From Pseudomethylobacillus aquaticus (GTDB lineage Bacteria > Pseudomonadota > Gammaproteobacteria > Burkholderiales > Methylophilaceae), in contig NZ_RJVP01000005.1 of NCBI RefSeq assembly GCF_003730115.1, positions 124,001 to 188,000 of the forward strand: 64,000 bases of DNA, read 5' to 3'. Positions 1 through 8,667 of this stretch are shown in pieces. Positions within the stretch are counted from its first letter, which is position 1, and every line of letters begins with the position of its first letter. The notes under the pieces were generated by a model. That model ran no database searches, was not told the DNA's origin, and saw nothing but the letters and a program-made list of their open reading frames with translations. Position numbers and translations under genes: made by a program.

Positions 1-3
1 ATC

Positions 4-804
4 GTGAGTCATGCGGTGCAGAACACGGAATTTATTGCGGATGACTACCGCGCCTTATTGTCCAGCAATGCACTGGATCGCTTTGATCTGGCCTGGGCGA
101 GGAATGTGGCCTGGGTAGAACCGCCCAACCTGGATCGTGGCGGCTTCAGTGGCGTAGGCCGGCTTGGTTTGCAAGCGGCCGGTGGCAGCACAGTGCATGT
201 CTATCTCAAGCGTCAGGAAAACCATGTGCGCAAAAGCCTGGCTCACCCATGGCGCGGCGAACCCACCTTGCTGCGCGAGTTTTCCATCATCCAGCATTTG
301 CAGCGCCACGGCGTTCCCACGCTGGAGCCCATCTTGTTCTGTACGCAGTCGCGTTCAGGGCAGCAGCGCGCTGTGATGGTCACGCTGTCGCTGGAGGGCT
401 ATGTCCCCATGGATGTGTTCACGCAGTCAGCGGACTTTTTGGGAATGTCGCTGACACAGAAAAGAGCGTTCATCGCGGCGGCGGCAAACATCATAAAAGA
501 GATGCATGCCGCCGGAGTGCAGCACCGTGCCCTGTATGCCAAGCATGTGTTTGTAAAATTGCAGTCCGGGCAGTTCAAGCTTGCACTGATCGATCTGGAG
601 AAGGCGCGTAAAAGCTGGTTGCCGCTGGCGAGCACCTACTTTGACCTGACGACCTTGAATTACCGTACAGCGGTCTGGAGCCGTACCAGCAGGCTGTATT
701 TTCTAAAGCAATACTTTGCCGTTGCGCGCCTGACTGGCTGGCAAAAACTGATAGGCAGGCTGATCGCAGCACGTTCAATCAAGAAACAAAAGGTGTTGGT
801 ATGA
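4..804 (+). CDS. Lipopolysaccharide kinase-like protein (WaaP/InaA family)
   Basis: This 266-residue protein has the fold signature of the Kdo/WaaP/InaA lipopolysaccharide kinases, which phosphorylate inner-core sugars at the cytoplasmic face of the inner membrane. A beta-3 lysine is seen at K69 (VYLKRQ) and a helix-C glutamate at E92. The catalytic-loop segment reads HRALYAKH near residues 174-181, and a metal-binding LIDLE motif follows around residue 197. The position where WaaP has the catalytic Asp of HRD is Ala (A176), so it may be an InaA-type variant or a pseudokinase. The GTG at base 4 is the first usable start, but the window edge hides the upstream sequence, so a longer N-terminus is possible. 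Its stop overlaps the next ATG by 4 bases (ATGA), implying translational coupling in an LPS-core operon. Confidence 0.8.
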   Translation: MSHAVQNTEFIADDYRALLSSNALDRFDLAWARNVAWVEPPNLDRGGFSGVGRLGLQAAGGSTVHVYLKRQENHVRKSLAHPWRGEPTLLREFSIIQHLQRHGVPTLEPILFCTQSRSGQQRAVMVTLSLEGYVPMDVFTQSADFLGMSLTQKRAFIAAAANIIKEMHAAGVQHRALYAKHVFVKLQSGQFKLALIDLEKARKSWLPLASTYFDLTTLNYRTAVWSRTSRLYFLKQYFAVARLTGWQKLIGRLIAARSIKKQKVLV

Positions 805-1796
805 ACCAGGATAATCAACAGCGCTTACAGGACGGCGCACGCATTCTTGTGCTGACCTCGAGTAGTACAGGCAATAATGTGTTTTGCACGCCCGCCATCA
901 GCCTGCTCAGGCGCCGATTCCCGCACAACAGGATCGATGTGGCAGCACTCAGCAAGCTCAGTGCTGAAGTGTTCGAGAATAATCCGGACGTGGGTCAGGT
1001 GCATGTGGTCAAACATGCCAGGGCACTGGACAAGCTGGCGCCGGGCTATGACAGCATCCTTGCCTTGAATGTCAACGCGCTCAAGAAAATGAAGGGCGCA
1101 AAAGCCACCATGCTGACGGTGGGGCCATTGTCGGAGAACCTGCATCATGCTGAACAATTGTTGCAGTTCGTTGCTGGCCTTGCAGGAGTCGAAGTGCTGG
1201 AAAGCGATAGGCGTTATGTTGTTTCCGGCAAGCCCTTTGTGGGGAAGTTGGCGCTGGATCCGGCCAGCCTCGCCGCCGACAGTCTGCTGGTGAACATTCA
1301 TCTGGGCTGCGGGCGTACGCTGCTGCATGGATGGAAATTCTTTTACCGTAGCCGCGCCAACGATAAAAAGATGTGGCCTATCCAGTCCTATGTGGAATTG
1401 GGCAAGCAATTGATCGCGGCCAACCCCAGGATACGCATCGTGTTGACGGGCACCGCGAACGAAGCATATCTGGCCAGGCAATTCTGCCGCCTTGTGCCGG
1501 GCAGCATCAATCTGGCCGGCAAGACCACGGTGCCGCAACTCACTGCCTTGATGAAAAGCTTGAGCCTGTTCATCGCGCATGACTGCGGTGTGTTGCACAT
1601 CGCCGCTGCCAGTGCAGTGCCTATCGTTGCTTTGTTCGGGCCAACCAATGAGGTACTGACCGGCCCTTATCCGTTAAGGCCACAGCATCGCTTGCTCAAG
1701 AAGCCATCCATGACGGATATCACACCCGCAGAAGCGAGTGCGGCAGCGATCGAGCTGATGACAGCGTTTCCCCGAACGCTGACACAGGCAAGCTGA
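801..1796 (+). CDS. Glycosyltransferase family 9 (heptosyltransferase-like)
   Basis: This 331-residue protein resembles the ADP-heptose:LPS heptosyltransferases of GT family 9. An N-terminal Rossmann half begins with ILVLTSSSTGNNVF, which fits the acceptor-domain opening. The C-terminal donor domain carries LTGTANEA followed by HDCGVLHIAAASAVPIVALFGPT, the typical GT9 motif with the conserved D, G, H and FGPT. It probably adds a heptose or related sugar to the LPS inner core. It overlaps the preceding kinase gene by 4 bases and the following gene by 1 base (TGATG), so all four genes at the left end look like one transcriptional and translational unit. The sequence does not fix whether it acts like WaaC, WaaQ or a Pseudomonas Wap-type enzyme. 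Confidence 0.85.
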   Translation: MNQDNQQRLQDGARILVLTSSSTGNNVFCTPAISLLRRRFPHNRIDVAALSKLSAEVFENNPDVGQVHVVKHARALDKLAPGYDSILALNVNALKKMKGAKATMLTVGPLSENLHHAEQLLQFVAGLAGVEVLESDRRYVVSGKPFVGKLALDPASLAADSLLVNIHLGCGRTLLHGWKFFYRSRANDKKMWPIQSYVELGKQLIAANPRIRIVLTGTANEAYLARQFCRLVPGSINLAGKTTVPQLTALMKSLSLFIAHDCGVLHIAAASAVPIVALFGPTNEVLTGPYPLRPQHRLLKKPSMTDITPAEASAAAIELMTAFPRTLTQAS

Positions 1797-3316
1797 TGCT
1801 GCCTGCAACAGTGCCTACATTGCAGGCCAGCGACCTGTATGCCATCGAAAGGCCGTCTGAGCGGCGTTTCGTCATCATGCTCAATGCCGCGGACGATCTG
1901 CATGTAGAGGCAGTCGTCAGGGTGGTAAAGCATAGGCGTGTCGTGGTGCGTGCTGTCTGGCAGTCAAGGCCGGTGTATGCCAAGTTGTTCATAGGCCGCG
2001 ATGCGGCCCGCTATGCCGAGCGTGACCGTCGTGGAGCGCAAGCGTTGGCGGATGCAGGGGTCATGACGCCTGCCTTGCTGTATGCCGCCGCATTGCCGGA
2101 CTCTGCAGCGCACGTGTTGCTGTATGCAGCAGTGAGCGGCGCCATGAATGCTGATCAAGCCTGGAACAGCATGGATAGCGCACAGCGCAGCAGGCTGGCA
2201 TTCGCGCTGGTGCGCGAGGTGGCGCTACATCATCAGGCCGGGCTGCAGCAGACCGACCTCTACCTGAAGAATTTTATGCTGCAGGGCGACACCATCTACA
2301 CGCTGGATGGGGATGGGATCCGCGGTTTACCCAGCTGGTACACACGCAGGGCAGCATTGCAGAATCTGGCCATGCTGCTGGGCAAGCTGGATGTGCTGGA
2401 CGTATGGCCAGTGTTGCCGGGCTTGCTGGATCAGTACGCGCGCTTGCGTGGCTGGGAGCACAGCCCGGCGCTGGGCAGGTTCAAGCGCATGATGGCGGCA
2501 CAGCGTTATCATCTTGCGCAGGGCTACGCGCAGCGCAAAGTGCTACGTCAGTGCAGTGATGTGAACGTGCAGGTTTCATCCAGCCAGTTCCTGGCCATCA
2601 GCAGTGAACGTGATACCCCAGCACTGCGCTCTGTGTTGCAGGCGCCGGACCTGTGCATGGGTGCTGAGCACGTGCGACTTAAATCTGGAAACACGTGCAC
2701 GGTCAGTTTGATCCAGCTTGGCGAGCGGAACATAGTCGTCAAGCGCTACAATATCAAGACTTTCTGGCACGGCCTGAACCGTGCCTTGCGCAAGACGCGT
2801 GCTGCGGCCTCCTGGTCGAATGCCTTCCGCTTGCAATTGCTGGGTGTGGCTACGCCATCACCAGTAGCATTATTGGAGCGGCGCATGGGATGCATACGGC
2901 GCGAAGCTTATTTTCTGGCCGAGTATCTGCCTGCGCCGGATGTTGCCGGGTATTTTGCAGCACCGATGGAACAGGCGCGACGTGATGCCAGCGCATTGCG
3001 TATTGCGCGCCTGTTTTATCAGTTGTATCTGCTGATGATCGTGCATGGTGACTGCAAGGCCAGCAATATCAAGATCGCTGATGACCAGCCTGTGCTGATC
3101 GACCTCGACAGCATGCGTCAATACGCGCCGGGCTGGCTGGGTGAGCGGCGTTTTTTGCGCGGTCATGTGCGGGATTTGCGGCGTTTTCTGCGCAACTGGT
3201 CGCCGGGAGATGTGGTCAGAGTGGCGATTGAACAGGCATTTGTGATGACTTATAAAGATCCGGCACTGTTGCGAGCGGCCGGTATCCACATTGAAAAAGA
3301 CGTGAAAAACATATGA
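1796..3316 (+). CDS. Double kinase-domain protein of the LPS core operon
   Basis: This 506-residue protein contains two tandem LPS-kinase-like domains. The first half (about residues 40-230) has a lysine in VYAKLF at K63, a catalytic-loop-like QQTDLYLKNF with D154 and N159, and a metal-binding LDGDG with D171. The second half (about 300-480) has VVKRYN with K316, a clear VHGDCKASNIKI loop with D419 and N424, and LIDLDSM with D436. Both halves therefore keep plausible catalytic residues. The order kinase, GT9, large kinase-like protein, carbamoyltransferase recalls the Pseudomonas aeruginosa core region around PA5005-PA5008; that comparison is from memory. It probably phosphorylates core heptose. 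Its start overlaps the previous stop and its stop overlaps the next ATG by 4 bases. Confidence 0.75.
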   Translation: MLPATVPTLQASDLYAIERPSERRFVIMLNAADDLHVEAVVRVVKHRRVVVRAVWQSRPVYAKLFIGRDAARYAERDRRGAQALADAGVMTPALLYAAALPDSAAHVLLYAAVSGAMNADQAWNSMDSAQRSRLAFALVREVALHHQAGLQQTDLYLKNFMLQGDTIYTLDGDGIRGLPSWYTRRAALQNLAMLLGKLDVLDVWPVLPGLLDQYARLRGWEHSPALGRFKRMMAAQRYHLAQGYAQRKVLRQCSDVNVQVSSSQFLAISSERDTPALRSVLQAPDLCMGAEHVRLKSGNTCTVSLIQLGERNIVVKRYNIKTFWHGLNRALRKTRAAASWSNAFRLQLLGVATPSPVALLERRMGCIRREAYFLAEYLPAPDVAGYFAAPMEQARRDASALRIARLFYQLYLLMIVHGDCKASNIKIADDQPVLIDLDSMRQYAPGWLGERRFLRGHVRDLRRFLRNWSPGDVVRVAIEQAFVMTYKDPALLRAAGIHIEKDVKNI

Positions 3317-5031
3317 TTATTCTCGGTTTATCTGGGGCGCTCGGGCACGATGCGTCCGCAGCGATCATCGTCAACGGCAAGATTGTGGCAGCAGCGGAAG
3401 AAGAGCGTTTCATCCGTGACAAGCATGCCAAGAACCTGTTTCCGTACGAAGCTGCCAGGTATTGTCTGCGCGAGGCAGGTGTACGCCCTGAGCAGGTCGA
3501 TGTGGTGGCGTTTCCGTATGGCGAGATCCCACTCACAAGCGCTGCGCGCTGGCACTATGCCAAGCGCCACTGGTATGCGCCGGACCGTGTCATCGATGCC
3601 ATCTTCAATGGCAACCGCCGTTTTCGACGTAACCGAGACAAGGCATTGACCTTGATGGCGGAGCTGGGACTCAGCAAGGCCGAGTATGTGCCGGTGGAAC
3701 ACCATCTGGCGCATGCCAGCAGTGCGTATCACCTGAGCGGTTTCAAGGAAAAGACCGCCATCGTCGGCATAGACGGCAAGGGGGAATACGCGACCACCTT
3801 CTTCGGCTATGGCGAGCATGGCAAGATCCACAAGATCAAGGAGTTCTACGATCCGGATTCGCTGGGGGGCATGTATGGCGCCATCACCGAATATCTGGGT
3901 TTCGAGATGCTGGACGGCGAGTTCAAGGTGATGGGCATGGCCCCGTATGGCGATGCGAACAAATACGACCTTTCCCGTCTGGTGCAATTCAAGGACGGTG
4001 AGCTGCGCGTCAACACCAAGCTGGTCAATGTGATCGGTCTGCGCCGCTACAAGGAAAATGGCAGAGGCCATTATTTCACGCCTGCACTGGTGGACTGGCT
4101 GGGGCCCAAACGTCAGGGCGACGAGATCGACGACCCGTACATCCACTACGCGGCTTCGGTGCAGCAATTGCTGGAAGATATCGCTTTGCAAATGATTGAT
4201 TATTATGTCGGCGATATCATCCGCGAGACTGGCCGCATCGCCATGGCGGGTGGTGTCGCGCTGAATGTGAAATTGAATCAGCGCATCATCGCCATGCCGG
4301 GCGTGAAAGAGCTGTTCGTGCAGCCTGCTTCCGGAGATGCCGGCACCTCACTGGGCGCTGCCAGCTTCGTCGCTGCCGAACGTGGTGAGCCGCTGGAGGC
4401 GATGCCGCATGCTTACCTGGGCCCGTCCTTCACCACCGAAGAATGCCTGGCGGCCTGTGCTGCGCACCCGTCCAAGCCGGTGTTCAAGCGTGTAGCCGAC
4501 GCAGCAGCGACGGGTGCCGAACTGCTGGCGAATGGTCATCCGCTGGCCTGGTTCCAGGGGCGCATGGAGTTCGGCCCGCGTGCGCTGGGCTGTCGCAGTA
4601 TCCTGGGTGACCCCAGTCACCCGGGCGTGGCGGACCGCATCAATGCGCAGATCAAGTACCGCGAGCGCTGGCGTCCATTTTGTCCTTCCATGCTGGACCG
4701 GGCGGCTGAGGATATCCTGCAGACGGCCCATCCAGCGCCTTACATGACCTTCACCTTTGATGTGGCGGAGCATTGGAAGTCGCGTATCCCGGAAGTGGTG
4801 CATGAGGATGGCACGGCGCGCGCGCAAGTGGTGACCCGCGCTACCAATCCACGCTATTACGCGCTGATCGAGGCGCTGGAACAGCGCCGCAATGTGCCGG
4901 TGGTGCTGAACACCTCACTCAACCGTCGTGGCGAACCCATGATCTGCAGCCCCAAGGATGCGCTCGATATGTTTTTTGGCTGTGATCTGGAATACCTGAT
5001 CATGGAAGATGTGCTGGTACAAAAGGTTTGA
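3313..5031 (+). CDS. NodU/CmcH-type carbamoyltransferase
   Basis: This 572-residue enzyme belongs to the NodU/CmcH O-carbamoyltransferases, which move a carbamoyl group from carbamoyl phosphate, via carbamoyl-adenylate, to a sugar hydroxyl. The N-terminal Kae1/TsaD-like domain shows ILGLSGALGHDASAA at the start, a metal-binding HHLAHASSAYH at residues 130-140 and GGVALNVKLN near 310. The C-terminal YrdC-like domain shows GRMEFGPRALGCRSIL and RERWRPFCPSML. Length is normal for the family. As the last gene of the overlapping LPS operon it most likely carbamoylates an inner-core heptose, as WapO does in Pseudomonas. That substrate is inferred from context. No clear terminator follows. Confidence 0.88.
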   Translation: MIILGLSGALGHDASAAIIVNGKIVAAAEEERFIRDKHAKNLFPYEAARYCLREAGVRPEQVDVVAFPYGEIPLTSAARWHYAKRHWYAPDRVIDAIFNGNRRFRRNRDKALTLMAELGLSKAEYVPVEHHLAHASSAYHLSGFKEKTAIVGIDGKGEYATTFFGYGEHGKIHKIKEFYDPDSLGGMYGAITEYLGFEMLDGEFKVMGMAPYGDANKYDLSRLVQFKDGELRVNTKLVNVIGLRRYKENGRGHYFTPALVDWLGPKRQGDEIDDPYIHYAASVQQLLEDIALQMIDYYVGDIIRETGRIAMAGGVALNVKLNQRIIAMPGVKELFVQPASGDAGTSLGAASFVAAERGEPLEAMPHAYLGPSFTTEECLAACAAHPSKPVFKRVADAAATGAELLANGHPLAWFQGRMEFGPRALGCRSILGDPSHPGVADRINAQIKYRERWRPFCPSMLDRAAEDILQTAHPAPYMTFTFDVAEHWKSRIPEVVHEDGTARAQVVTRATNPRYYALIEALEQRRNVPVVLNTSLNRRGEPMICSPKDALDMFFGCDLEYLIMEDVLVQKV

Positions 5032-5160
5032 TGTATCAGCTGGGCTGGCCGTTTGATTTAGCATCGAAAAGTCAATCCATTATTCCTGTTTCCTTGTGTC
5101 TAGAAACCTGCTGCATGCGCTCCGTGCATAAGGGTTGAGCCTTGCAAGCCTGCATCTGGT

Positions 5161-5189
5161 TTGACGATAGGGGTGGCTTTCTGCATAAT
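5161..5189 (+). promoter_or_regulatory. Probable sigma-70 promoter of edd
   Basis: TTGACG (5161-5166) and CATAAT (5184-5189) are separated by exactly 17 bases. Transcription would begin near 5196 and give a 5-prime leader of about 20 bases before the edd ATG at 5216. No HexR-like operator was recognised. The rest of the 5032-5215 gap shows no other feature. Confidence 0.6.
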
Positions 5190-5215
5190 CGGGAAGAGTT
5201 AATTTTGATAGCGCT

Positions 5216-7036
5216 ATGACTATGAGACAGATCCTGAATGAAGTCACTGAGCGCATTCGTGAGCGTAGTGCCCCCACCCGCAAAGCATACCTGCAGCGCA
5301 TTGAAGAAACACTGAAACGTGCGCGTGGTTCGGACCGCATGGGCTGTGCCAATGTGGCACATGCTTTCGCAGCGATGCCCGAGAATGACAAATTCCGCAT
5401 CATTGCCGAAAAGGCGCCGCATATCGGCATCGTGACGGCTTACAACGACATGTTGTCGGCCCATCAGCCATATGAGGTCTATCCGGCTATCATCCGCGAC
5501 GAAGCCAGAAAGCATGGTGCTACCGTGCAGGTGGCCGGTGGCGTGCCTGCCATGTGTGATGGCATCACCCAGGGTGAACCCGGCATGGAACTCAGCCTGT
5601 TTTCGCGCGATGTCATTGCCATGAGTACGGCAGTCGCGCTGTCTCACGATGTGTTCGACGCCGCCTTGCTGTTGGGCGTATGTGACAAGATCGTTCCGGG
5701 CTTGCTGATAGGCGCGCTTAACTTCGGTCATCTGCCTTGTGTATTCGTTCCAGCCGGCCCAATGAGTACCGGCATAGACAACACCACCAAATCCAAGGTG
5801 CGCGAGAAGTTCGCTCAAGGTCTGTGTGACCGTGATGAATTGCTGGCGTCAGAATCTGCTGCTTACCATGGCGCAGGTACCTGTACCTTCTACGGCACTG
5901 CCAACAGCAACCAGATGTTGTTGGAAGCCATGGGCTTGCACGTGCCGGGCGCCGCTTTCGTGCATCCGCATGATGGCATGCGTGAAGCATTGACACGTGA
6001 ATCCGTACGCACAGTGCTGTCCAATATCCAGGGACGTCGCTTCACCCCCATCGGCCAGTTGGTCGATGAGCGCGTGATCGTCAATGCTATCGTGGCCTTG
6101 CTGGCCACCGGTGGCAGTACCAACCACTGTATCCATTGGGTGGCGGTGGCCCGTGCGGCTGGCATCATCATCGACTGGTCCGATTTCTCCAAGCTGTCCC
6201 AGGACACGCCGCTGCTGGCACGCGTCTACCCTAACGGCACGGCAGACGTGAACGAGTTCCAGAATGCCGGCGGCCCAAGTTTTGTGATCCGTGAGTTGAT
6301 CGAAGGCGGTTATATGCACGCTGATGTGTCTTCCGTGGTGATCGGTGGGCTGCGTGATTTCTGCAAGAAACCGGTGATGTTCGACAATGAACTGACCTGG
6401 ATCGACCTGCCGGAAGAAAGCCCGGACGAGACTATCGTGCGCTCGCCACGCAAACCGTTCAGCGCTTCCGGTGGCCTGCGTCTGCTGACCGGTAATCTGG
6501 GCCGTGCCGTGATCAAGACGTCCTCGGTGCCTGAAGACCGCATGATCATTGAAGCACCGGCCATCGTGTTCCACGCGCAGGAAGAGTTACTGGCTGCGTT
6601 CGAGCGCGGCGAACTGGAGAAGGATTTTGTCGCCGTGGTCAGGTTCCAGGGCCCGCGCGCCAACGGCATGCCGGAATTGCATAAACTGACGCCACCGTTG
6701 TCGGTATTACAGGGCAAGGGTTTCAAGGTGGCCATCGTGACCGATGGTCGTATGAGCGGTGCATCCGGCAAGGTGCCGGCCGCCATCCATGTCAGCCCCG
6801 AAGCGCTGGCCAGCGGGCCGATCAGCAAGATCCGCACTGGCGATATCATCCGCCTCAATGCCATCGTCGGCACCCTGAACGCGCTGGTCGATCAGGATCA
6901 GTGGAATGCACGCAGCCTGCAGACCATGACGGAAGCCGAGCGCAACAACAATGGTCATGGCATCGGTCGTGAACTGTTCGGTGGCATGCGTGGCAATGTG
7001 CGTTCTGCAGAAGAAGGCGCGGTCACCTGGCTGTAA
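5216..7036 (+). CDS. edd: 6-phosphogluconate dehydratase
   Basis: This 606-residue enzyme of the IlvD/Edd family dehydrates 6-phosphogluconate to 2-keto-3-deoxy-6-phosphogluconate in the Entner-Doudoroff pathway. Family signatures include GIVTAYNDMLSAHQPY near residue 75, GGVPAMCDGITQGEPGMELSLFSRD near 100-125, CDKIVPGLLIG and CTFYGTANSNQM. The cysteines in these stretches fit ligands of the family's Fe-S cluster. LATGGSTNH and VTDGRMSGASGKVPAA further identify Edd rather than IlvD. Two ATGs lie 6 bases apart (5216 and 5222), and the first is chosen by length. A good promoter sits directly upstream and eda follows 162 bases downstream, so the two are probably co-transcribed. Confidence 0.96.
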   Translation: MTMRQILNEVTERIRERSAPTRKAYLQRIEETLKRARGSDRMGCANVAHAFAAMPENDKFRIIAEKAPHIGIVTAYNDMLSAHQPYEVYPAIIRDEARKHGATVQVAGGVPAMCDGITQGEPGMELSLFSRDVIAMSTAVALSHDVFDAALLLGVCDKIVPGLLIGALNFGHLPCVFVPAGPMSTGIDNTTKSKVREKFAQGLCDRDELLASESAAYHGAGTCTFYGTANSNQMLLEAMGLHVPGAAFVHPHDGMREALTRESVRTVLSNIQGRRFTPIGQLVDERVIVNAIVALLATGGSTNHCIHWVAVARAAGIIIDWSDFSKLSQDTPLLARVYPNGTADVNEFQNAGGPSFVIRELIEGGYMHADVSSVVIGGLRDFCKKPVMFDNELTWIDLPEESPDETIVRSPRKPFSASGGLRLLTGNLGRAVIKTSSVPEDRMIIEAPAIVFHAQEELLAAFERGELEKDFVAVVRFQGPRANGMPELHKLTPPLSVLQGKGFKVAIVTDGRMSGASGKVPAAIHVSPEALASGPISKIRTGDIIRLNAIVGTLNALVDQDQWNARSLQTMTEAERNNNGHGIGRELFGGMRGNVRSAEEGAVTWL

Positions 7037-7049
7037 CTGCTTCAGAATC

Positions 7050-7103
7050 AACCATCTTCGTCGCCATGTGTGCCAGTGCTGGTACGCATGGCGATGTTTG
7101 GTT
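7050..7103 (+). other. Long imperfect hairpin between edd and eda
   Basis: AACCA (7050-7054) pairs with TGGTT (7099-7103) and TCGCCATG (7061-7068) pairs with CATGGCGA (7087-7094). A further GCCAG/CTGGT stem lies inside, and an internal loop separates the two outer stems. No T-run follows, so it is more likely an mRNA processing or stability element than a terminator. The rest of the 7037-7198 gap has no recognised gene. Confidence 0.5.
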
Positions 7104-7198
7104 GTTAAATCGCCTGATGCCCAAGCGATGAGATGCGCTACGCCAATAGCGATGACAATCCGATTCATCCCGTTCGACAAAACTTTAGAGAGAAAAGC

Positions 7199-7825
7199 AT
7201 GAACACATTAGATCTGGCCAAGCACGGTCCTGTCATTCCAGTCATCGTCATCAACAAGGTGGAAGATGCCGTTCCCATGGCAGAAGCCCTGCTTGAAGGT
7301 GGTATCCGTGTGCTGGAAGTGACCCTGCGTTCTTCCTGCGCACTGCAAGCCATGGAAGCCATCGCCAAATCTGTGCCGGATGCGATCCTGGGTTCTGGTA
7401 CGGTGCGCAATATCGCCGATGCGCAAGCGTCCAAGGACGCGGGTTGCCAATTCGCGGTCAGCCCAGGCTACACCAGCGAGCTGGGTAAAGCCGCGCGTGC
7501 CATGGGCCTGCCCTTGTTGCCCGGCGTTTCTACCGGTAGCGAGATCATGCAAGCCAATGCCGACGACTACTTCTTCCTCAAGCTGTTCCCAGCAGTTGCT
7601 GTCGGTGGCATCAACCTGCTCAAGGGGTTTTCAGGTCCGTTCGGCGACGTGAAATTCTGCCCTACCGGTGGCGTGACCCCAGAGTCTGCTCCCCAATTCC
7701 TGGCACTGCCTAACGTGGTGGTATGTGGAGGTACCTGGCTGACCCCAGCCGATGCTGTTGCTGCCAAGAACTGGGCACACATCACCAAGCTGGCACGCGA
7801 AGCCAGCGCCATCAAAGCGGCTTAA
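7199..7825 (+). CDS. eda: KDPG/KHG aldolase
   Basis: This 208-residue class I aldolase cleaves 2-keto-3-deoxy-6-phosphogluconate to pyruvate and glyceraldehyde 3-phosphate, completing the Entner-Doudoroff pathway. VLEVTLRS carries the catalytic glutamate. The Schiff-base lysine is in FLKLFPA, and GVSTGSEIMQA and CPTGGVTPE are further family motifs. An upstream in-frame ATG at 7133 would add 22 unrelated residues. The ATG at 7199 is preferred because a purine-rich AGAGAGAAAAG sequence precedes it and the protein then starts MNTLDL as in homologues. A strong terminator closes the edd-eda unit. Confidence 0.95.
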   Translation: MNTLDLAKHGPVIPVIVINKVEDAVPMAEALLEGGIRVLEVTLRSSCALQAMEAIAKSVPDAILGSGTVRNIADAQASKDAGCQFAVSPGYTSELGKAARAMGLPLLPGVSTGSEIMQANADDYFFLKLFPAVAVGGINLLKGFSGPFGDVKFCPTGGVTPESAPQFLALPNVVVCGGTWLTPADAVAAKNWAHITKLAREASAIKAA

Positions 7826-7843
7826 GCTTTAGTATGACGCCAG

Positions 7844-7884
7844 CGGCGGTGGCAGTGAAAACTGCCACCGCCGTTTCATTTTCA
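7844..7884 (+). terminator. Rho-independent terminator after eda
   Basis: A perfect 13-bp stem CGGCGGTGGCAGT (7844-7856) and its complement (7861-7873) enclose a GAAA tetraloop, followed by TTTCATTTTC. It lies about 20 bases after the eda stop. Confidence 0.9.
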
Positions 7885-7888
7885 TAAA

Positions 7889-8575
7889 ATGTACCAGGAC
7901 ATGATGGCACCTGATCTCAAGGCCTTAGCCAAGTACCGCACGCTGGTGTTCGATTGTGACGGTGTGGTGCTCGATTCCAATCAAGTCAAGATCCAGGCCT
8001 ATTACGACACGGCCATGGCCTATGGCGCCACGCCTGTACAGGCGCAAGCCTTGGTCGACCACCATATTGCCTTGGGTGGTATCTCGCGCTACCCTAAATT
8101 CGAGTATTTTCTGCGCACGATATTGCACAAGACGATCACGGAAACGGAGATGCAGCGCCTGCTGGGCCTGTTCGCCGCCGAGTTGGAGCATAGCCTGCTG
8201 GCGTGTGCGGTGGCTCCCGGTCTGGAACAGCTAAGAACCCTGCTACCAGATACGCGCTGGATGATGATCTCGGGCGGCGACCAGGAAGAAGTGCGCGGTG
8301 TGATGCATAGGCGTGGACTGGCAGATTATTTTGATGCCGGTATCTACGGTAGCCCGGATAACAAAGACACCATCCTCGCGCGCGAGATCGCGTCGGGTGC
8401 ACTGCAGACACCGGCCATCTTTTTCGGTGACAGCCGCTATGATCACCAGTCCTCCACACGCGCCGGGCTGGATTTCGTGTTCCTGACTGACTGGACCGAC
8501 GTTCCCGGCTGGCAGGAGTATTGCCAGCTGCACGGCATTTGCGTTGCCCCTGCGTTAAAGACGTTTATTCAGTAA
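7889..8575 (+). CDS. HAD-superfamily phosphatase
   Basis: This 228-residue protein is a HAD hydrolase. Motif I is VFDCDGVVLDS with the nucleophile and acid/base aspartates. Motif II is MISGGD, and motif IV is FFGDSRYD. The cap region holds HHIALGGISRYPKF, similar to a GGxSRxxKF segment remembered from HAD proteins in surface-polysaccharide clusters. A phospho-sugar substrate is therefore plausible but unproven. It does not look like GmhB. The ATG at 7889 lies directly behind the eda terminator without a clear Shine-Dalgarno. The ATG at 7904, with AGGA just before it, is a credible alternative start. Confidence 0.8.
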   Translation: MYQDMMAPDLKALAKYRTLVFDCDGVVLDSNQVKIQAYYDTAMAYGATPVQAQALVDHHIALGGISRYPKFEYFLRTILHKTITETEMQRLLGLFAAELEHSLLACAVAPGLEQLRTLLPDTRWMMISGGDQEEVRGVMHRRGLADYFDAGIYGSPDNKDTILAREIASGALQTPAIFFGDSRYDHQSSTRAGLDFVFLTDWTDVPGWQEYCQLHGICVAPALKTFIQ

Positions 8576-8667
8576 AGTGAGTAATGTCGATTTCACCCTC
8601 GGCTTGCTGAACCAGCGACCAACAATCACCCTGTTGATTTTGCTTACTGTATGCGGAATATGAAGCC

